Translations under genes and position numbers: made by a program | The notes under the pieces: generated by a model | What the model was told of the DNA's origin: nothing | Databases searched by the model: none | Seen by the model: only the letters and a program-made list of their open reading frames with translations | NCBI GenBank assembly: GCA_001606155.1 | Contig: LODT01000004.1 | Coordinates: 992,001-1,056,000, forward strand | Direction of reading: 5' to 3' | DNA: 64,000 bases | Origin: Tieghemostelium lacteum | Taxonomy: Eukaryota > Evosea > Eumycetozoa > Dictyosteliales > Raperosteliaceae | In this document: in pieces, positions 12,549-22,651 of the stretch | How positions within the stretch are numbered: position 1 is the stretch's first letter | Layout of the letters: every line of letters starts with the position of its first letter

Positions 12549-12999
12549 ATGAAAAAATCTAATAATACTCAAAACAATGACAATTCTAAAATAAATCCAA
12601 TGGAACAATTATATTCAAACAAAGTTCAATTAACAAATGATATAGTAGATTATAAAAGAAAAGTAAGAAGTGAGGTTAATGTAGATACTTGAGATTACAT
12701 GCTAACTCTAGAGTTTATAGATATTGGATTTAGATCAAAGAAATAATTTAAATATAGAGGCAATTGATATAATAGATTCTCAGAATAAACAGAGTAAACC
12801 TAAATCTAAAATGTGGATATATTCAGGTGACATTTTTATACAGCTGAAATCAAAAGAAACTAAACATTTGTTATTAGTAGAAAATGATCATATGGAATCT
12901 GAAATTGAAAAACTAAGAACTGAAATTAAAGATAAAGAACATGAATATATAGATAATGAAAAGAAACTAGAAAAAGAAAGAAATAAAATATTTAATTGA
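12549..12999 (+). CDS. PDRG1-like prefoldin-type protein
   Basis: Two exons, 12549-12662 and 12721-12999, give 130 residues (human PDRG1 has 133). The splice joins YKRK to ILDLDQRNN, recreating the PDRG1 pattern KRQIVDLDxKRNxN. Downstream, MWIYSGDIFIQLKSKETKHL and DHMESEIEKLRTEI line up with the MVCFGNMFIKMPHPETKEM and DHLDKEIEKLRKQL region of PDRG1. The fold is prefoldin beta-like: two helices of a coiled coil flanking short beta hairpins. PDRG1 is a subunit of the R2TP/prefoldin-like (PAQosome) co-chaperone that helps assemble RNA polymerases and PIKK kinases. The intron is 58 bp with a GTAAGA donor and contains a branch-like GCTAAC. Cytosolic or nuclear; no targeting signal seen. Confidence 0.82.
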
Positions 13000-13240
13000 A
13001 AACCCATGTAGATATATATTGTATATAAACACACATTAGTAAGTGAATCTTCATAATTTATAAGATACCTAAGAAAATATGAAAAGTTTATCTATCAAAA
13101 ACATTAGTCGTTACTCTATAGAGTTGATATTTTCTTGATTTCATTGGGAGTAATTTTCTATAGAGAATTAAGAAATAAAAATTTTAATTTTTCATTTAGA
13201 TTTTTACACACCACAACCTTTTTGTATTTTTCTTGTTCTG

Positions 13241-16200
13241 ATGGACTTTCAATTTAGTACATTTGACTCCAGAAGATATGGATATATTAGAGGAATATCC
13301 ATTTTGAATAATATAATGATAGGGAAAGGTGGTAGTAAACGAGAGGTATTAGGAGATTTGGGAGTTAATGATATTGCTATAATTTCAGGTCACATTGCAA
13401 TCAAATACCAACAATCTAAATCTATTGTACTATTTGATGCTACTGCTTCCAAGTATCAGTTAGGCGAAACTATTACACAGAATATTGAAGATTCAATATT
13501 TTCAAAACAAACTCTACCTTTAGTGTCACCAACATCATCTCAATTACCTCTGTTGGCTTGTTCTTTCCAGACTAATATCATAAAGTTTGGTTTTGAAAAG
13601 TTTCAAGCAGCAGGTTCTCAACAGCAACAGCAACAGCAACAAACACCTCTCCAACAGCAACATAATAAGGCAAATAGTAAGACTCAAACAGCATCTTCTT
13701 CACAACAAGACACCAATCCTTTGAGATTCTATGTATTTGAATCGGATGGAATGTTTCATTTGTGGGAGTGGAATAGTGTGGATTACAAATGGAAATATAT
13801 AGTTAAAGTGTATCTACCATTTCAGAGAATGACACAGTTCCTCGACCCTATCTACCAAGGTCCACAACAATATATTCAACAGCAACAATCGTATTCATCT
13901 GCAACAAGTAAAGTTACAGCATCTGTCATTGGATCTTCACAAGGTCTGCAAGTCAGTTGGCTGGTAGATGGTCAAGTCAATGTTAGAGTCTTCAATTTTG
14001 ATCAATACTCTCAAAAGAAAAAAGACCAAATACATCAACAGCAAATACCTATTCGTGACCACACTGGTAAACTCCTAGAAGAGATGTTTCCACTAAACAT
14101 TAATATATCAGCTGTCGAATCATTTGATATCAAACGAGAGTGGTTAGAAACCATCAATCAGGAATCAACTCAAATTCAATCTACAAAACTAGGTATCTGG
14201 TTCATCACCAAATCCTTCATTCTTCTATGGTCACAAAGAACAAAGTTATGGAATATAACCTATTTTAAAAATCAATCCAATCAACAATCAAATTCCATCA
14301 ATAACAGTACCATTACAACATGTGAAATTCACCCTCCTTCACCTTTATTATCCGATATCGATACAAAAGAACAGACAAATACAGAGGTACCAACATCAAC
14401 AGAGGATAGTAACAGCAGTAAAAAGTCAATTGAAAATGTAATATTTCAGGTATTGGGGTATTGTAGAAATCCGTCAAGTCAAGAACTACTGATACTCGAA
14501 CCCTCAGGTAGACTATTTTCATTGGAACCTACTACATCAGATAAGATTAAACTCAATTTGATATCTCTTATTCATTTGGTACCTGAAAATATAAGTCAAA
14601 AAATTATAAAAATGGTAATGCATCAGAATGCACTGATACTGTTTACTTTGAAATACTCCTATCTCTATGATTTGAAATGTGGTAAACATCTCTCAAGAGT
14701 ACTTCTACCAATCGAATTCAAACCCACCAATTGCATTGCATTATCATCTTGTCAAGGAATTTGGGAGAATGGTACTGCTGGTATAGTGTGGGGATGTGGT
14801 ATATGGTCTAGATCAGAAGGGTTGTGGGAAATCAGACCTTTATCACCTACCAATCTCATTCAGAATCTCAGTACTCATAAAGTCATTTACAGTAGCAATG
14901 GTAGCAATCTACCAAAGAATACTATAGGTTGTGCACCTTTAACTTGTAGACAGTTGGATATGAAGAGACTGGAAGCCAAGTATCTTCTAGACATGGCACT
15001 CTCAGAACAAGATGTAGAATTAAAAATTCAAATTTGTAAAAGTCTTTTACCAAGACTTGAAAACCCTGCGTTAGTTATTGCAATTCTCTCTAACCTTCAG
15101 TCAGAGTCCAGCAGTAAGTTCATCTTGGATGAGTTGAATCAGTTCCTTGAACAATACGACTACCAAGAGAACATTAACAATCACAATGTATCGACCAACA
15201 GTGGCACTAACCTTCGTCAAACTGGAAACTATTTCCTAAATGAAGATGAAAAATCACAAATTAGTAAGATTAGAAACTCATTTTTATTCCACACACCTTT
15301 CAATCAAAAAATGATTCCATTATTGAAAGAGTATCAGAAATTACAGGGAGAGGCTATAACCTCAGGTGCTTCAGTAGACCAGGAATCAGACCCACTAGCC
15401 ATGGACCAGTATTATCAAAAGATGAATTCTAATGAATCTCTTTTGGGACTCTCTAGTGGTGTCATTGATATTCTAAAAAGAAAATATCCAAAGGAGTTAT
15501 TACATAGACTAGAAATAGCTTTACAATTGAATTTAATTGAGTATCACAAGTACCAAGACCTAACAGTACCTGATATAATGCCTCCTATTGACCCACTAAT
15601 TTTACATCCTGAGGAAGTCATTACACAGAAACAAGGTTCAAACAAAGATAATAATATAGATTTAGTCTCTGATCAGCAATCAAATCAACAACAATGGTAT
15701 ACAGAATTCCCATTATTCGAAACACTCTGTCAATTATACTATTACGAGAAACCTCTATGCCTAATACCCTTCGTTCGAATTGTTCACAACACTGCCATGT
15801 TGAAACTTATCGAGCAATCACTATCCAATAACAATCAACAAAATGGATCTGTATTATTAGAGGTTAGAGAAAAGGACCATTTCCTTCGGTGTCTATTGGC
15901 ACTACCATTCCATCTTCCAACAGTGATATCACCCAGTCAATGGCAAATTGAAGAGTATAGAATTGATTGTAGATTCAAATTACTTTGTGCCATCGGACAT
16001 AAACCCAATGCACTTAGATTCCTATTGAATACCGGACGTTGGGATAAATCAATTCAAATGATTAAACAAACTCACTATCACGACAAGGAAATATTTGTAC
16101 TCTATGAAATCATTCTCAGCTACTGTGTAGAGAAAAAAGATAATACCAAACTCAAACAGTGTTGGGAAATCATTCCAAAGAATTTTAGTGTTTTCAATCT

Positions 16201-16528
16201 ACTCTCACTTTTGAAACCTTCTTCAACCTATCAAAATTCAACTTCGACAACTACAACTCCAAAACAACAATCACCAATTTCCACCTCTACAACTCCTGTT
16301 AAATTTCCAAAACCTATATCCCCATCTACATCTGCAAATAGTCAGAGTCCAATATCACCTCAATCAACTTCAACTTCACCTACAGTCACATCTACACCTA
16401 CTACACCCATCAATATACCTATTTATAATCCACTGATTCTTTCCCCTAATCCATCAGAAGATCTAACAATCGATATGTTTAGAGGTCAACTTTTAAAAAT
16501 GTTGGCTATTAATATAAACAAAAATTAA
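13241..16528 (+). CDS. Probable HPS6, BLOC-2 complex subunit
   Basis: Single exon, 1095 residues. The N-terminal ~470 residues look like a beta-propeller broken by Gln- and Ser-rich inserts (Q tract at about 13619-13650). The C-terminal third is helical and matches the end of HPS6 in order: FPLFETLCQLYYYEKPLCLI-PFVRI (HPS6 [20 protein letters not shown]), CRFKLLCAIGHKPNALRFLL, RWDKSIQMIKQ, then IFVLYEIILSYCVEKKDNTK, and a final DLTIDMFRGQLLKML. BLOC-2 (HPS3/HPS5/HPS6) directs cargo from early endosomes to lysosome-related organelles in animals. The protein is longer than human HPS6 (775 residues) largely through low-complexity inserts, including a Ser/Thr/Pro-rich segment near residues 1000-1065. 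The match is from memory of the family, so a diverged propeller-solenoid trafficking protein of another kind remains possible. Confidence 0.6.
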   Translation: MDFQFSTFDSRRYGYIRGISILNNIMIGKGGSKREVLGDLGVNDIAIISGHIAIKYQQSKSIVLFDATASKYQLGETITQNIEDSIFSKQTLPLVSPTSSQLPLLACSFQTNIIKFGFEKFQAAGSQQQQQQQQTPLQQQHNKANSKTQTASSSQQDTNPLRFYVFESDGMFHLWEWNSVDYKWKYIVKVYLPFQRMTQFLDPIYQGPQQYIQQQQSYSSATSKVTASVIGSSQGLQVSWLVDGQVNVRVFNFDQYSQKKKDQIHQQQIPIRDHTGKLLEEMFPLNINISAVESFDIKREWLETINQESTQIQSTKLGIWFITKSFILLWSQRTKLWNITYFKNQSNQQSNSINNSTITTCEIHPPSPLLSDIDTKEQTNTEVPTSTEDSNSSKKSIENVIFQVLGYCRNPSSQELLILEPSGRLFSLEPTTSDKIKLNLISLIHLVPENISQKIIKMVMHQNALILFTLKYSYLYDLKCGKHLSRVLLPIEFKPTNCIALSSCQGIWENGTAGIVWGCGIWSRSEGLWEIRPLSPTNLIQNLSTHKVIYSSNGSNLPKNTIGCAPLTCRQLDMKRLEAKYLLDMALSEQDVELKIQICKSLLPRLENPALVIAILSNLQSESSSKFILDELNQFLEQYDYQENINNHNVSTNSGTNLRQTGNYFLNEDEKSQISKIRNSFLFHTPFNQKMIPLLKEYQKLQGEAITSGASVDQESDPLAMDQYYQKMNSNESLLGLSSGVIDILKRKYPKELLHRLEIALQLNLIEYHKYQDLTVPDIMPPIDPLILHPEEVITQKQGSNKDNNIDLVSDQQSNQQQWYTEFPLFETLCQLYYYEKPLCLIPFVRIVHNTAMLKLIEQSLSNNNQQNGSVLLEVREKDHFLRCLLALPFHLPTVISPSQWQIEEYRIDCRFKLLCAIGHKPNALRFLLNTGRWDKSIQMIKQTHYHDKEIFVLYEIILSYCVEKKDNTKLKQCWEIIPKNFSVFNLLSLLKPSSTYQNSTSTTTTPKQQSPISTSTTPVKFPKPISPSTSANSQSPISPQSTSTSPTVTSTPTTPINIPIYNPLILSPNPSEDLTIDMFRGQLLKMLAININKN

Positions 16529-16713
16529 AATCAAATCTCCATAAAAAATAAAAAATCCTTATAAACATTATTAATGGGATAGTTTAAAAGATATAATTTT
16601 ATATTTTATAATTCTCTTTATTGGATATGAATATATCTCATTTAAATTTTTTTTTTTTTTTTTTTAATTTGTGGGAACTGAAGTTTTCAACAAGATACCA
16701 GCATAGGGAGAAA

Positions 16714-18050
16714 ATGAAGTTATCTGAAAAATCATTATTCAATTTATCCAAACATAAATATTCAGGAATTGATGATTCACTATTAGCAAAATATGTACTT
16801 CAAAAGTATTGGAATTTTGCATTGAAATTTCTACCACTGAATATCGCACCTAATCTAGTAACATTAACAGGTACCATTGCAATAGTAGTTACATTTCTAA
16901 TTGTTGCCTACTATTCACCATTCCTCACAGGTACACTCCCAACATGGTTATATGTTCTCTGTGGATTATCATTGTTTTTCTATCAGACTATGGACAATTT
17001 AGATGGTAAACAAGCTAGAAGAACCAACTCAAGTTCAGCACTCGGTCAACTATTTGACCATGGTTGTGATTCTCTAGTTTGCATGTTTCAGTCACTTTCA
17101 CAGGCTAGTGTAGGTCAATACGGAACAGGATCATTGGCATTAGTACAATTGTTTATTGCCACCTTTTTACCATTTTGGATGGCAACATGGGAGGAATATC
17201 ACACTGGTACATTACATCTAGGTAAATTCAATGGTCCTGATGAAGGTATTATCATCATTGTCTTATCATGTTTTGTAACTGCCTATTTTGGTGGTGATAT
17301 TTGGGTTCAGAAATTAAGTTATTTCATACCAAAATCACAAGAATCAATGTGGATATCGATCTTACCACAAGGTTTATTACAATTACAATTAAATCAACTT
17401 ACAGTTTCCCTATTGGCAATTCCATGTATAATAACATGTTATTTTAAGTAAGTATTTTTTCAAACTACATAATCCCTACATGTGTATACTAATAATAAAT
17501 ATAATTAGTATACAGAATGTTGTTAAGCATTTAAGAGCTAAAAACCAACCTATATTCCCAGCAATTAAACATATTCTAGTTTGGGTATTGGTATTCACAT
17601 TTTCATTATCATGGTACTACACATCAACTTCATTTTATAATTTATCATCAGTATGGCATCAGTATCCTAGAACTACTCAATATACAATTGGTATCATTTT
17701 TGGTGAATTAGTTGTATGTATATTTAATATATAGTTTGGAAATTTTGTATTCATTATATAATATATATTAACCAATAATTATAATTGAAACACAGAGTAG
17801 ACTAATTATAGCACACATGTGCCATGACAGCTATGCTATTATTCAGAAACCAATTATACCATTAATTTTAATATCTATATTTTCCAATTTAACATTCTAT
17901 CTTCAAAGAGAATTGGTACCAGAATATATTTTACTGTTTATATTTACAATATATTGTAGCATTCAGTATTCCTTATTTGTTAGGGACATTGTCAAACAGT
18001 TATGTGCATTTTTGAAAATTAAATGTTTCTCAATTGCAAAACAACATTAA
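16714..18050 (+). CDS. Choline/ethanolamine phosphotransferase (CEPT/CHPT family)
   Basis: Three exons, 16714-17447, 17509-17713 and 17796-18050, give 397 residues (human CEPT1 416). It carries the complete CDP-alcohol phosphatidyltransferase motif D-G-x2-A-R-x8-G-x3-D-x3-D in DNLDGKQARRTNSSS and ALGQLFDHGCDSL. Family members transfer phosphocholine or phosphoethanolamine from the CDP form to diacylglycerol, making PC or PE at the ER/Golgi. Around eight to ten hydrophobic helices are visible. The start is set at MKLSEKSLFNLSKHKYSGID; an in-frame ATG at 16627 lies before a 17-T run and would add an implausible poly-Phe leader. Joined exon borders read YFNIQNVVKH and GELVSRLIIAHMCH, both family-like. 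Which head group is preferred cannot be read from the sequence. Confidence 0.92.
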
Positions 18051-18259
18051 TATCACTTTTAGATGAGACTGATTGGTCATTAGAACCAAAACCATTACAC
18101 ACGCACTCCAAAAATAAATTATTTAATTAGATAAAATCATGTCATCAAATTATAGTAAATTTTGATATGACTCTCAAACGAATTGACAAAGTTTAGAATA
18201 ATCTATATATTATTTCATTAAAATGTGTATCAATTTCTATTAACAATTTAATATTAAAA

Positions 18260-18503
18260 ATGATTTATAGTATGTATTCTTTAAAAATATTTTAACATAA
18301 ATTTTATATTCTAATAATTGAATACAGAATCAATTTCTAAAATTTTAAATATGGTTTCAAATAATGTTTCAGGAGCTACTATTCAACAATCTTATGATCT
18401 TACTGCTTCACAAACTTCAATTTCATTAGCATGTTCAAAATCAAATACAGTTGCTACACCATGTCCCCCACCAACTACTGAAATAGTTCAAGGATGTCTT
18501 TAA
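18260..18503 (+). CDS. Small 61-residue protein with 10-nt first exon
   Basis: A 10-nt first exon (18260-18269, ATG ATT TAT A) is joined across a 58-bp intron with GTATGT donor and ACAG acceptor to 18328-18503. The product starts MIYKSISKILNMVSNNVSG and ends Cys/Pro-rich (CPPPTTEIVQGC). A very short first exon and a M-x-x-K/x-SIS start are usual in the many small HssA/SigN-like developmental proteins of dictyostelids, but the glycine-rich body of that family is absent, so membership is uncertain. Function unknown. It lies just upstream of the small heat shock gene. Confidence 0.55.
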
Positions 18504-18712
18504 TTTATAAATTATAAATTACTTAATAATTTAAATTTTACAACAATTCATGATTGTAATTGACTCAAAATTTAAAAGTATACTTTTTTTTTTTTCCATT
18601 TTTAATTTAGTTTTCATCGGAATTCATATGAAATTTTTTTGATTTACAACGTACTAATATGAATCGTTGAAATTACCTATAATTCTCTAGAATGTAGAAC
18701 AAAAGAATAGAG

Positions 18713-18718
18713 TATAAA
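18713..18718 (+). promoter_or_regulatory. TATA-like element of the small heat shock gene
   Basis: TATAAA lies 90 bases before the Hsp20 start codon, followed by an A-rich leader with ACAAACAAAC repeats. Position and context fit a core promoter. I found no clean array of inverted GAA units upstream. Confidence 0.45.
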
Positions 18719-18802
18719 TTGAATGTTTGGCAAACATTAATTTCATTCAACAAACAATTAAACAAACAAACAATTAATCAGCAATTAAATTAAATAACAA
18801 GA

Positions 18803-19384
18803 ATGTCCTGCAAAGTATTTTATAATAGACCAAATCCATTTTATTTCAATCATATATATAATGAATTGGTTAAACAACAACAACAACAACTAGCCAATCA
18901 AGATAGATTCTATACACCAAATAGTAATATAATTGATACAGAGGATGCTTATATCGTTGAATTGGAGTTAGCTGGTGTTGATAAGCAAGATATTAAAATT
19001 GATATTGAAAAGTCTACTCTTGTCATTTCTGGTGAGAATAAAAGAAAATCTGCATTTTTGACTAAGGAAACTAAAGTAGAAGCTAAACCAATTGTATCTA
19101 ATGATCAACCATCTATTGAGGAATTTGAAGATGATCTAGAAACTAGTACCACAACAACAAATAACAATAATATCACAACCTCAACTACCTCCAATACAGA
19201 AAAACCAAAAGAAACTACTAGATATCTAGTTCAAGAAATTGATAGCGGAAAGTTTAAAAAAGTTTTATCAATTAAAGAGAACCAATTGGATTTAACAAAA
19301 ATTAATGCTACTTTTGAAAATGGAATTCTTACTGTTAAACTATTGAAAAAAGAACCAGTTTCTCTTAAAGTTAATATTCAATAG
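18803..19384 (+). CDS. Small heat shock protein (Hsp20 / alpha-crystallin domain)
   Basis: Single exon, 193 residues. The first half of the alpha-crystallin domain is clear: DTEDAYIVELELAGVDKQDI, KIDIEKSTLVISGENKRKS. The closing half is LSIKENQLDLTKINATFENG followed by ILTVKLLKKE, the A-x-x-x-n-G-v-L-t-v hallmark. Between them, at about residues 85-150, sits a low-complexity insert rich in Glu, Thr and Asn, the position where Dictyostelium HspG-type proteins are also expanded. ATP-independent holdase that keeps unfolded cytosolic proteins soluble. The leader is A-rich and short. It lacks the usual C-terminal I-x-I beyond a final VSLKVNIQ, which may serve as a weak anchor. Confidence 0.92.
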   Translation: MSCKVFYNRPNPFYFNHIYNELVKQQQQQLANQDRFYTPNSNIIDTEDAYIVELELAGVDKQDIKIDIEKSTLVISGENKRKSAFLTKETKVEAKPIVSNDQPSIEEFEDDLETSTTTTNNNNITTSTTSNTEKPKETTRYLVQEIDSGKFKKVLSIKENQLDLTKINATFENGILTVKLLKKEPVSLKVNIQ

Positions 19385-19516
19385 ATACCATAATTAAAAT
19401 TGTATATTTTGTAAATAAATTATAATTATTCATACTCATTGTATAAATTGAACTTAAATTTCAAATAATATTGATTTTTAATTTTGTAAAAATACACACA
19501 TCATCAGAAGGTGCAA

Positions 19517-21530
19517 ATGAATGTAACACTTCAAAGAAAGATACAAAAAGTTTTAGAAACAAAATTAGATTCAAAGGAATTATCAGAATCTTTAAATGAT
19601 TTATCTGGTTTTTATACAGAAAACTCTATTGCTTCAAGAAGAAATCTTAGAAATGATATAGAGAGAAGATACCTGGATATAAATAAACAGTTTTATCAAC
19701 AATTTGAAATGTTAAATAAGTCAATTGAAGAACTGGTTGATGATTTCAATGAGATAAAGTCATCATGTAATGACATATGTCAACATTTATCATCAACCTC
19801 TAAAGGTTCATTGGAATTACTAAGTAAATCACAAGTCTTATCCAATGAATTGTAATGTATTTCACCCCCTCTTCAAATTTCAAATAATACATAGATATTC
19901 TAATAATATATCATTATAATAATATAGAAAAGAAATTGACCATCAAGATATAATGATTAAAGATTTTCATGATAAATTTATATTGTCTGAAGAAACATTA
20001 GAATCTCTACACCAAAAGAAAGAGATTGACCAACAATTTTATCAGACTTTAGAACGACTTTCAGAAATACAAAAACAATGTAAAATCAATCTACAAAACA
20101 ACCAATACCTAAAATCAACTTATGAGATATTACAGCAGATTAACGATCACCAAGAGAAAGCCTATAGAAAACTCTATAGTTGGATTTTAGAGGAATTTAA
20201 AAACACATTGTCTAAAGAACTTCCAGAGATATCACCAAAAGGTCCCTTACCAACTGCTCTAAAGGCACTGGATTTGAGACCTCGTCTACTCAAGCTGTGT
20301 CTTCATGACATCTCAGAATACAGATACAAAACCATTTCTAATGGATTCATAACTGCATTGTCATTGGGTGGTCCTAATGGTGTACCAAGACCCATTGAGA
20401 TCAATGCTCATGACCCTCTGCGGTATCTAGGTGACATGTTAGCATGGATACATCAGTCACTTGCATCTGAATATGAACTTTTGTCACTACTGTTGAAGGA
20501 CATTACTACAAAAGTACCTCTGTCTGATGATATTAAAGAAGATGAACCTGATACTGAGAAGATTGAACCTATATTCAAAGTTTTAAACTCAACATTTGAG
20601 AGTGTAAATAGACCTCTTTCCATAAGACTAGACCATATTTTGCAATCTAAACCTTCAATTGTGGTTATCTATAAGATTATTTCAGTTTTGGACTTTTACA
20701 GTAGGATAACTAAACAGATTACAAAGAATAATGAGTCGAAGGTCACAGCTATTATTCAGAGTCTAAAGAGTAAATGTCTTTCACTTTTCTTTCAAATGAT
20801 TAAAGATCAGTTTGATCGATTGGAAAGACAACCCACTCTACCTACAAGTGACCTTACACCGACATTTGAGATTAAAGACTCTGTAGTGAAACTAAATGAG
20901 TTGATTCAGACTTTTAATAGCTCATTGATACCTGTAGAAGAAAGAGAGAGAGAATACACTCCTGTCTTTACATCAATAGTTCAGAAATTAATTAATCTCA
21001 GTACACTAAGTGCAAGTGCATCCAAGTTACCTCTCATTAGTATATCGGTATTCATGATCAATTGTCTGCACTCCATCGAAGAGATTTTACTAAAATATTC
21101 AGATTTTACAAAACAAAATCTGGAGTTAATTTCAGCGCAATTAGAGGTACATATAGAAACTTTAGTGGATGAGCAAACATCACAGATACTCGAACAGATG
21201 GGTATTGGTAGTAAGATTAGAATCCTTACATATGCCGATCCTAAAGTACCCCTTTCACAATTATCTGGAATGGATAGGCAATCCATCGTCCAATCCATTC
21301 GACAATTTGATCAGAGTTTAGAACAATCTTTTGGGTCACTGGTAATGACAGATTGTGATAGACTGGTGAATAATAAACTAAAATCAACAACTAAACGTTC
21401 TGTATCTAATCTGATATCCACTGCCTACTCTTCCCTATACTCTGCCATTCAAGATCCATTCAACCAATATGAAGATCCTATATCACTATTTCAATATAAA
21501 CCTGACCAAATAAAAACAATGTTACTCTAG
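19517..21530 (+). CDS. cog6: Conserved oligomeric Golgi complex subunit 6
   Basis: Two exons, 19517-19851 and 19928-21530, give 645 residues, the usual COG6 length. The splice (GTAATG donor, ATATAG acceptor, 76 bp) joins VLSNEL to KEIDHQDIMIKDF. The N-terminal half is coiled coil (SRRNLRNDIERRYLDINKQF). The segment LRPRLLKLCLHDISEYRYKT, then DPLRYLGDMLAWIHQSLASE, is strongly COG6. COG is the eight-subunit tether for retrograde vesicles inside the Golgi; COG6 sits in lobe B with COG5, 7 and 8. Cytosolic peripheral protein with no membrane segment. An upstream GTG in the same frame is ignored in favour of the ATG at 19517. Confidence 0.93.
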
Positions 21531-21661
21531 AGTATAGAGTAAAATATGTAAGGGTTTTTTTAAAATTAAATTTGTACAAATTGGGGGGTTGTGTTGGAGG
21601 TTGTTTCACACCAACTATTTTATATAAATAATATATTTCGTTTAAAATGTTCCAAGGCTAT

Positions 21662-22555
21662 TTAATAATCTTGATCAAATTCACCTGATAAAAGATTTGA
21701 TATTCTTGGATAATTACATTTCTGATCCAAATGTGATTGTACCCACTGAAGTAGTTTTAAAATACTAGGTAATTTAGGATCTTTGTCTTGTGATTGACTT
21801 AATAATATAGCTGAATTTAATTCTGAAGCTGTACGTTGTCTCTGTGAATTATCCAATAAACCTGATAGTGGTGATTTACTTGTATCCTCAAATGCCAATA
21901 ATGATATTGTCTTTTCTAATTCCTCTAAAAATTTATTCTAAAGATAAAAAGAAGTGTATTAGTATGACTCTTCAACTACCTATATTACTATAATCCTCTA
22001 TTCATGTTGATCTATACATTTTCTTCACCTTGAGGTGCTAATTCATCCTGTGCAAATTTTAGAGCTTCATTTATATCACCTTTTCTAATTAGTTCTATCA
22101 GTTTTTGTTGTTGTAGATGAAAATATAATTGTGGATTACTGTCTAGTATCTGATGAATATTCTACTGTTAATTCTATGTTTTGTATTGCATTTGATTTGT
22201 TTTAAAAGTAAACTAAACATACCTCAGGGTTTAAATCATTAACAATTTCAATACCTTTTTCAACATCACCACTCTGTATGGCTGATCTAATGGCCATACG
22301 ATCCGCTATTGAATTGAGATCAACCATGGATTGTGTACCTGATTCCTGTTGAAATTTTTCAGCAGCCTCTTGGTAGCCTTCAATGACCAAGTAGTTCATT
22401 ACTAATTTATTCAAATCTGATTTGGTTATATTTACATTATTAATTTTCTTCTCCCATTCCTCTTGCGGAATATTTTTTCTCGATGCCTTTATCATAAAAA
22501 CAAAAATTAACAATAAAGCTTATAGAAATGAAAAGATATCCTAAACACATACCAT
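21662..22555 (-). CDS. gid8: GID8 (TWA1), CTLH/GID ubiquitin ligase subunit
   Basis: Four exons on the minus strand: 22555-22553 (ATG alone), 22486-22223, 22149-22018 and 21937-21662, giving 224 residues (human 228). Introns are 66, 73 and 80 bp with GTATGT or GTATAG donors. Protein begins [21 protein letters not shown] LisH motif ([19 protein letters not shown]) is followed by CTLH (about 60-120, [20 protein letters not shown]) and a CRA region ending [23 protein letters not shown]8 scaffolds the CTLH/GID E3 ligase, which in yeast degrades gluconeogenic enzymes. The three-base first exon is inferred because the splice gives the family-like start; starting instead at an internal ATG inside the first intron would add MIK. 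Confidence 0.9.
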
Positions 22556-22651
22556 AGTTCACTATTAGTGTTCTTTTATAATAAATTTTGTAAATTTAAA
22601 AAATAATTAATTTTTTTAATTTTTATTTATTATGAAGTTTTTTATTATAAT

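Noticed and set aside
16627-16713. Upstream in-frame ATG for the phosphotransferase gene
   Set aside because: Would add a poly-Phe leader encoded by a T run; the family start fits the ATG at 16714.
18600-18710. Possible heat shock elements upstream of the Hsp20 gene
   Set aside because: GAA and TTC triplets are present (TTCTCTAGAATGTAGAAC) but spaced 7 apart, not in the 5-base register required.
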